From: Acidovorax sp.
GTDB lineage: Bacteria > Pseudomonadota > Gammaproteobacteria > Burkholderiales > Burkholderiaceae_C
Assembly: GCA_030150585.1 (NCBI GenBank)
Contig: JASLFM010000136.1
Coordinates: 1 to 6,339 of the forward strand
DNA: 6,339 nucleotides
Reading direction: 5' to 3'
Numbering within the stretch: the first letter of the stretch is position 1; each line of letters begins with the position of its first letter. Made by a program: the position numbers and the translations under genes. Below, in pieces: positions 5,466 through 6,339 of this stretch. Under the pieces are notes generated by a model that saw only the letters and a list, made by a program, of their open reading frames with translations, was not told where the DNA came from and ran no database searches.

Positions 5466-5764
5466 CCTCTGTCGCAATCGTTCAATACACCGGCCCGAGG
5501 TGCGCGCCCCATTCGCCGGTGCTCCAGCCCATCGGCGACGATCTCTGACACGCCACCCACGCCTTCACCGCCAACGGTCTCCCATCACGACGCGCATGGC
5601 CGTCGTGCGCCTGCCCGGGCGCAGGCTGCTGGCCCGCTCGCCGATTCCCCTGAACGTTGGCAGCGGTCAGCGGCCTCGAGCGGGCCTCTGTGGAGGCAGC
5701 GACGTGCTGCGCCGGCCCTGCAGAGCAGGCCATGCCTCGCCTTCCCCCGTGGCTATCGGCGCGA
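5466..5764. other. Stretch of about 300 bp with no convincing gene
   Basis: This lies between the PLP-enzyme stop and the DUF2939 stop. It includes an inverted repeat CACCGGC (5488-5494) / GCCGGTG (5515-5521) with a 20-nt loop and no T-run, a poor terminator at best. A minus-strand open frame of 83 codons (5482-5733) has a low-complexity start but ends in SSPMGWSTGEWGAHLGPVY, which looks protein-like. It may be the tail of a decayed gene, but I cannot assign it to a family. Confidence 0.4.
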
Positions 5765-6292
5765 TCAGTCCATTTTGATGGCAGCCAGCCTCCACCCCAT
5801 CAGGCCGTCGCGCTTGAAGATGAACCCGCCCGGCTCATCCGTGGGGTGCACGAAGATTTTCGACCAGCCCTGGTAGTCCACGGCATAGTCCTTGCGCGGC
5901 GTGCCTCCCTGGGTATCTACCCCAATGCCGGCCGCAGCCACGTCGGCGGGCTTGCCCGGCTTGCCCCGCTCCAGCATCAGCATCACGCCGGCAGGCGACA
6001 CCAGCGCCTCCGTGGCCTGGTTGACCATGCCCACCGCCAAGGCCTGTCCCAGGCCTGCGAGTGGGTTGTCCTTTATTTCCGGCGCCTGCATCTGCGCCTG
6101 GAGCTTGATCAGCATCTGCGCCTTGACGCTCTCGCGCAGCGCAGGGAAGTCCACATACTCGGAAACCGCATCGGCATCCTTGTTCTCAATGGCCTTGGCG
6201 ATGCGGTGCAAGGCCAAGTAGGGCGATGCGTAAAACAGCACGGCCCAGGCAATGAAAGATATGGTCGCTCCAGAAACTATTCTGGTTTTCAT
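5765..6292 (-). CDS. DUF2939 domain-containing membrane-anchored protein
   Basis: This 175-residue protein has one N-terminal hydrophobic segment (about residues 8-27, SGATISFIAWAVLFYASPYLAL) that probably anchors it in the inner membrane with the rest in the periplasm. It is followed by HRIAKAIENKDADAVSEYVDFPALRESVKAQM, the characteristic opening of DUF2939. The middle (GLGQALAVGMVNQATEALVSPAGVMLMLERG) is also typical, and the C-terminus folds as strands (DYQGWSKIFVHPTDE, GGFIFKRDGLMGWRLAAIKM). The length is normal for the family, whose function is unknown. A weak AAGG lies about six bases before the ATG. It stands alone on its strand in this window, facing away from the right edge, with 47 bp of upstream sequence visible and no recognisable promoter there. 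Confidence 0.88.
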   Translation of the reverse strand: MKTRIVSGATISFIAWAVLFYASPYLALHRIAKAIENKDADAVSEYVDFPALRESVKAQMLIKLQAQMQAPEIKDNPLAGLGQALAVGMVNQATEALVSPAGVMLMLERGKPGKPADVAAAGIGVDTQGGTPRKDYAVDYQGWSKIFVHPTDEPGGFIFKRDGLMGWRLAAIKMD

Positions 6293-6339
6293 TGGCTGCC
6301 TTGGCAGTCAGTTTGGCATTGTTATTTGCGAGACGGTGC

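Noticed and set aside
4227..5477. Long minus-strand open frame (416 codons) opposite the PLP enzyme
   Set aside because: It is antisense to a gene with all class V PLP residues in place. Its translation is Arg/His/Ala-rich without motifs.

Overview
The window is high-GC DNA with tightly spaced genes of the kind seen in Betaproteobacteria. The proteins recall Comamonadaceae (Acidovorax, Comamonas or Delftia relatives), but this is an inference from protein style and GC content, not from any marker gene. There are no rRNA or tRNA genes, no CRISPR array, no insertion sequence and no phage genes. It looks like chromosomal catabolic and accessory territory.

Left part (1-2597). The minus strand carries the first 128 codons of an aldehyde dehydrogenase that runs off the left edge. 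Upstream of it, also on the minus strand, is a Tat-exported metal-dependent amidohydrolase of the imidazolonepropionase/Xaa-Pro dipeptidase-like group, with a stem-loop just past its stop codon. A 213-bp divergent intergenic region separates it from a small plus-strand gene for a secreted protein with a cysteine pair.

Centre (2584-4331). A small antibiotic-biosynthesis-monooxygenase (ABM) domain gene on the minus strand lies 14 bp downstream of the wreck of a D-2-hydroxyacid dehydrogenase gene. The wreck keeps a good ribosome-binding site, a start codon and the conserved C-terminal TPHxAGxT segment, but it is mostly deleted and frameshifted. Its promoter is strong (perfect TTGACA, 17-bp spacer, TAAATT). 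Upstream on the same strand is a TetR-family regulator. The same 11-bp sequence, TGATCAATTGA or its complement, sits inside the -35/-10 spacer of both the tetR promoter and the dehydrogenase-remnant promoter. This suggests that the TetR protein represses both itself and the dehydrogenase/ABM unit.

Right part (4332-6339). Divergent from tetR is a plus-strand class V-fold PLP-dependent enzyme with its lysine and aspartate intact. About 300 bp without a convincing gene follow, then a minus-strand DUF2939 membrane-anchored protein.

I do not see a new multi-gene system. The best leads are the matched TetR operators around a decayed metabolic gene, the intact promoter that may now serve only the ABM gene, and the unusually long N-terminus implied by the amidohydrolase ribosome-binding site.
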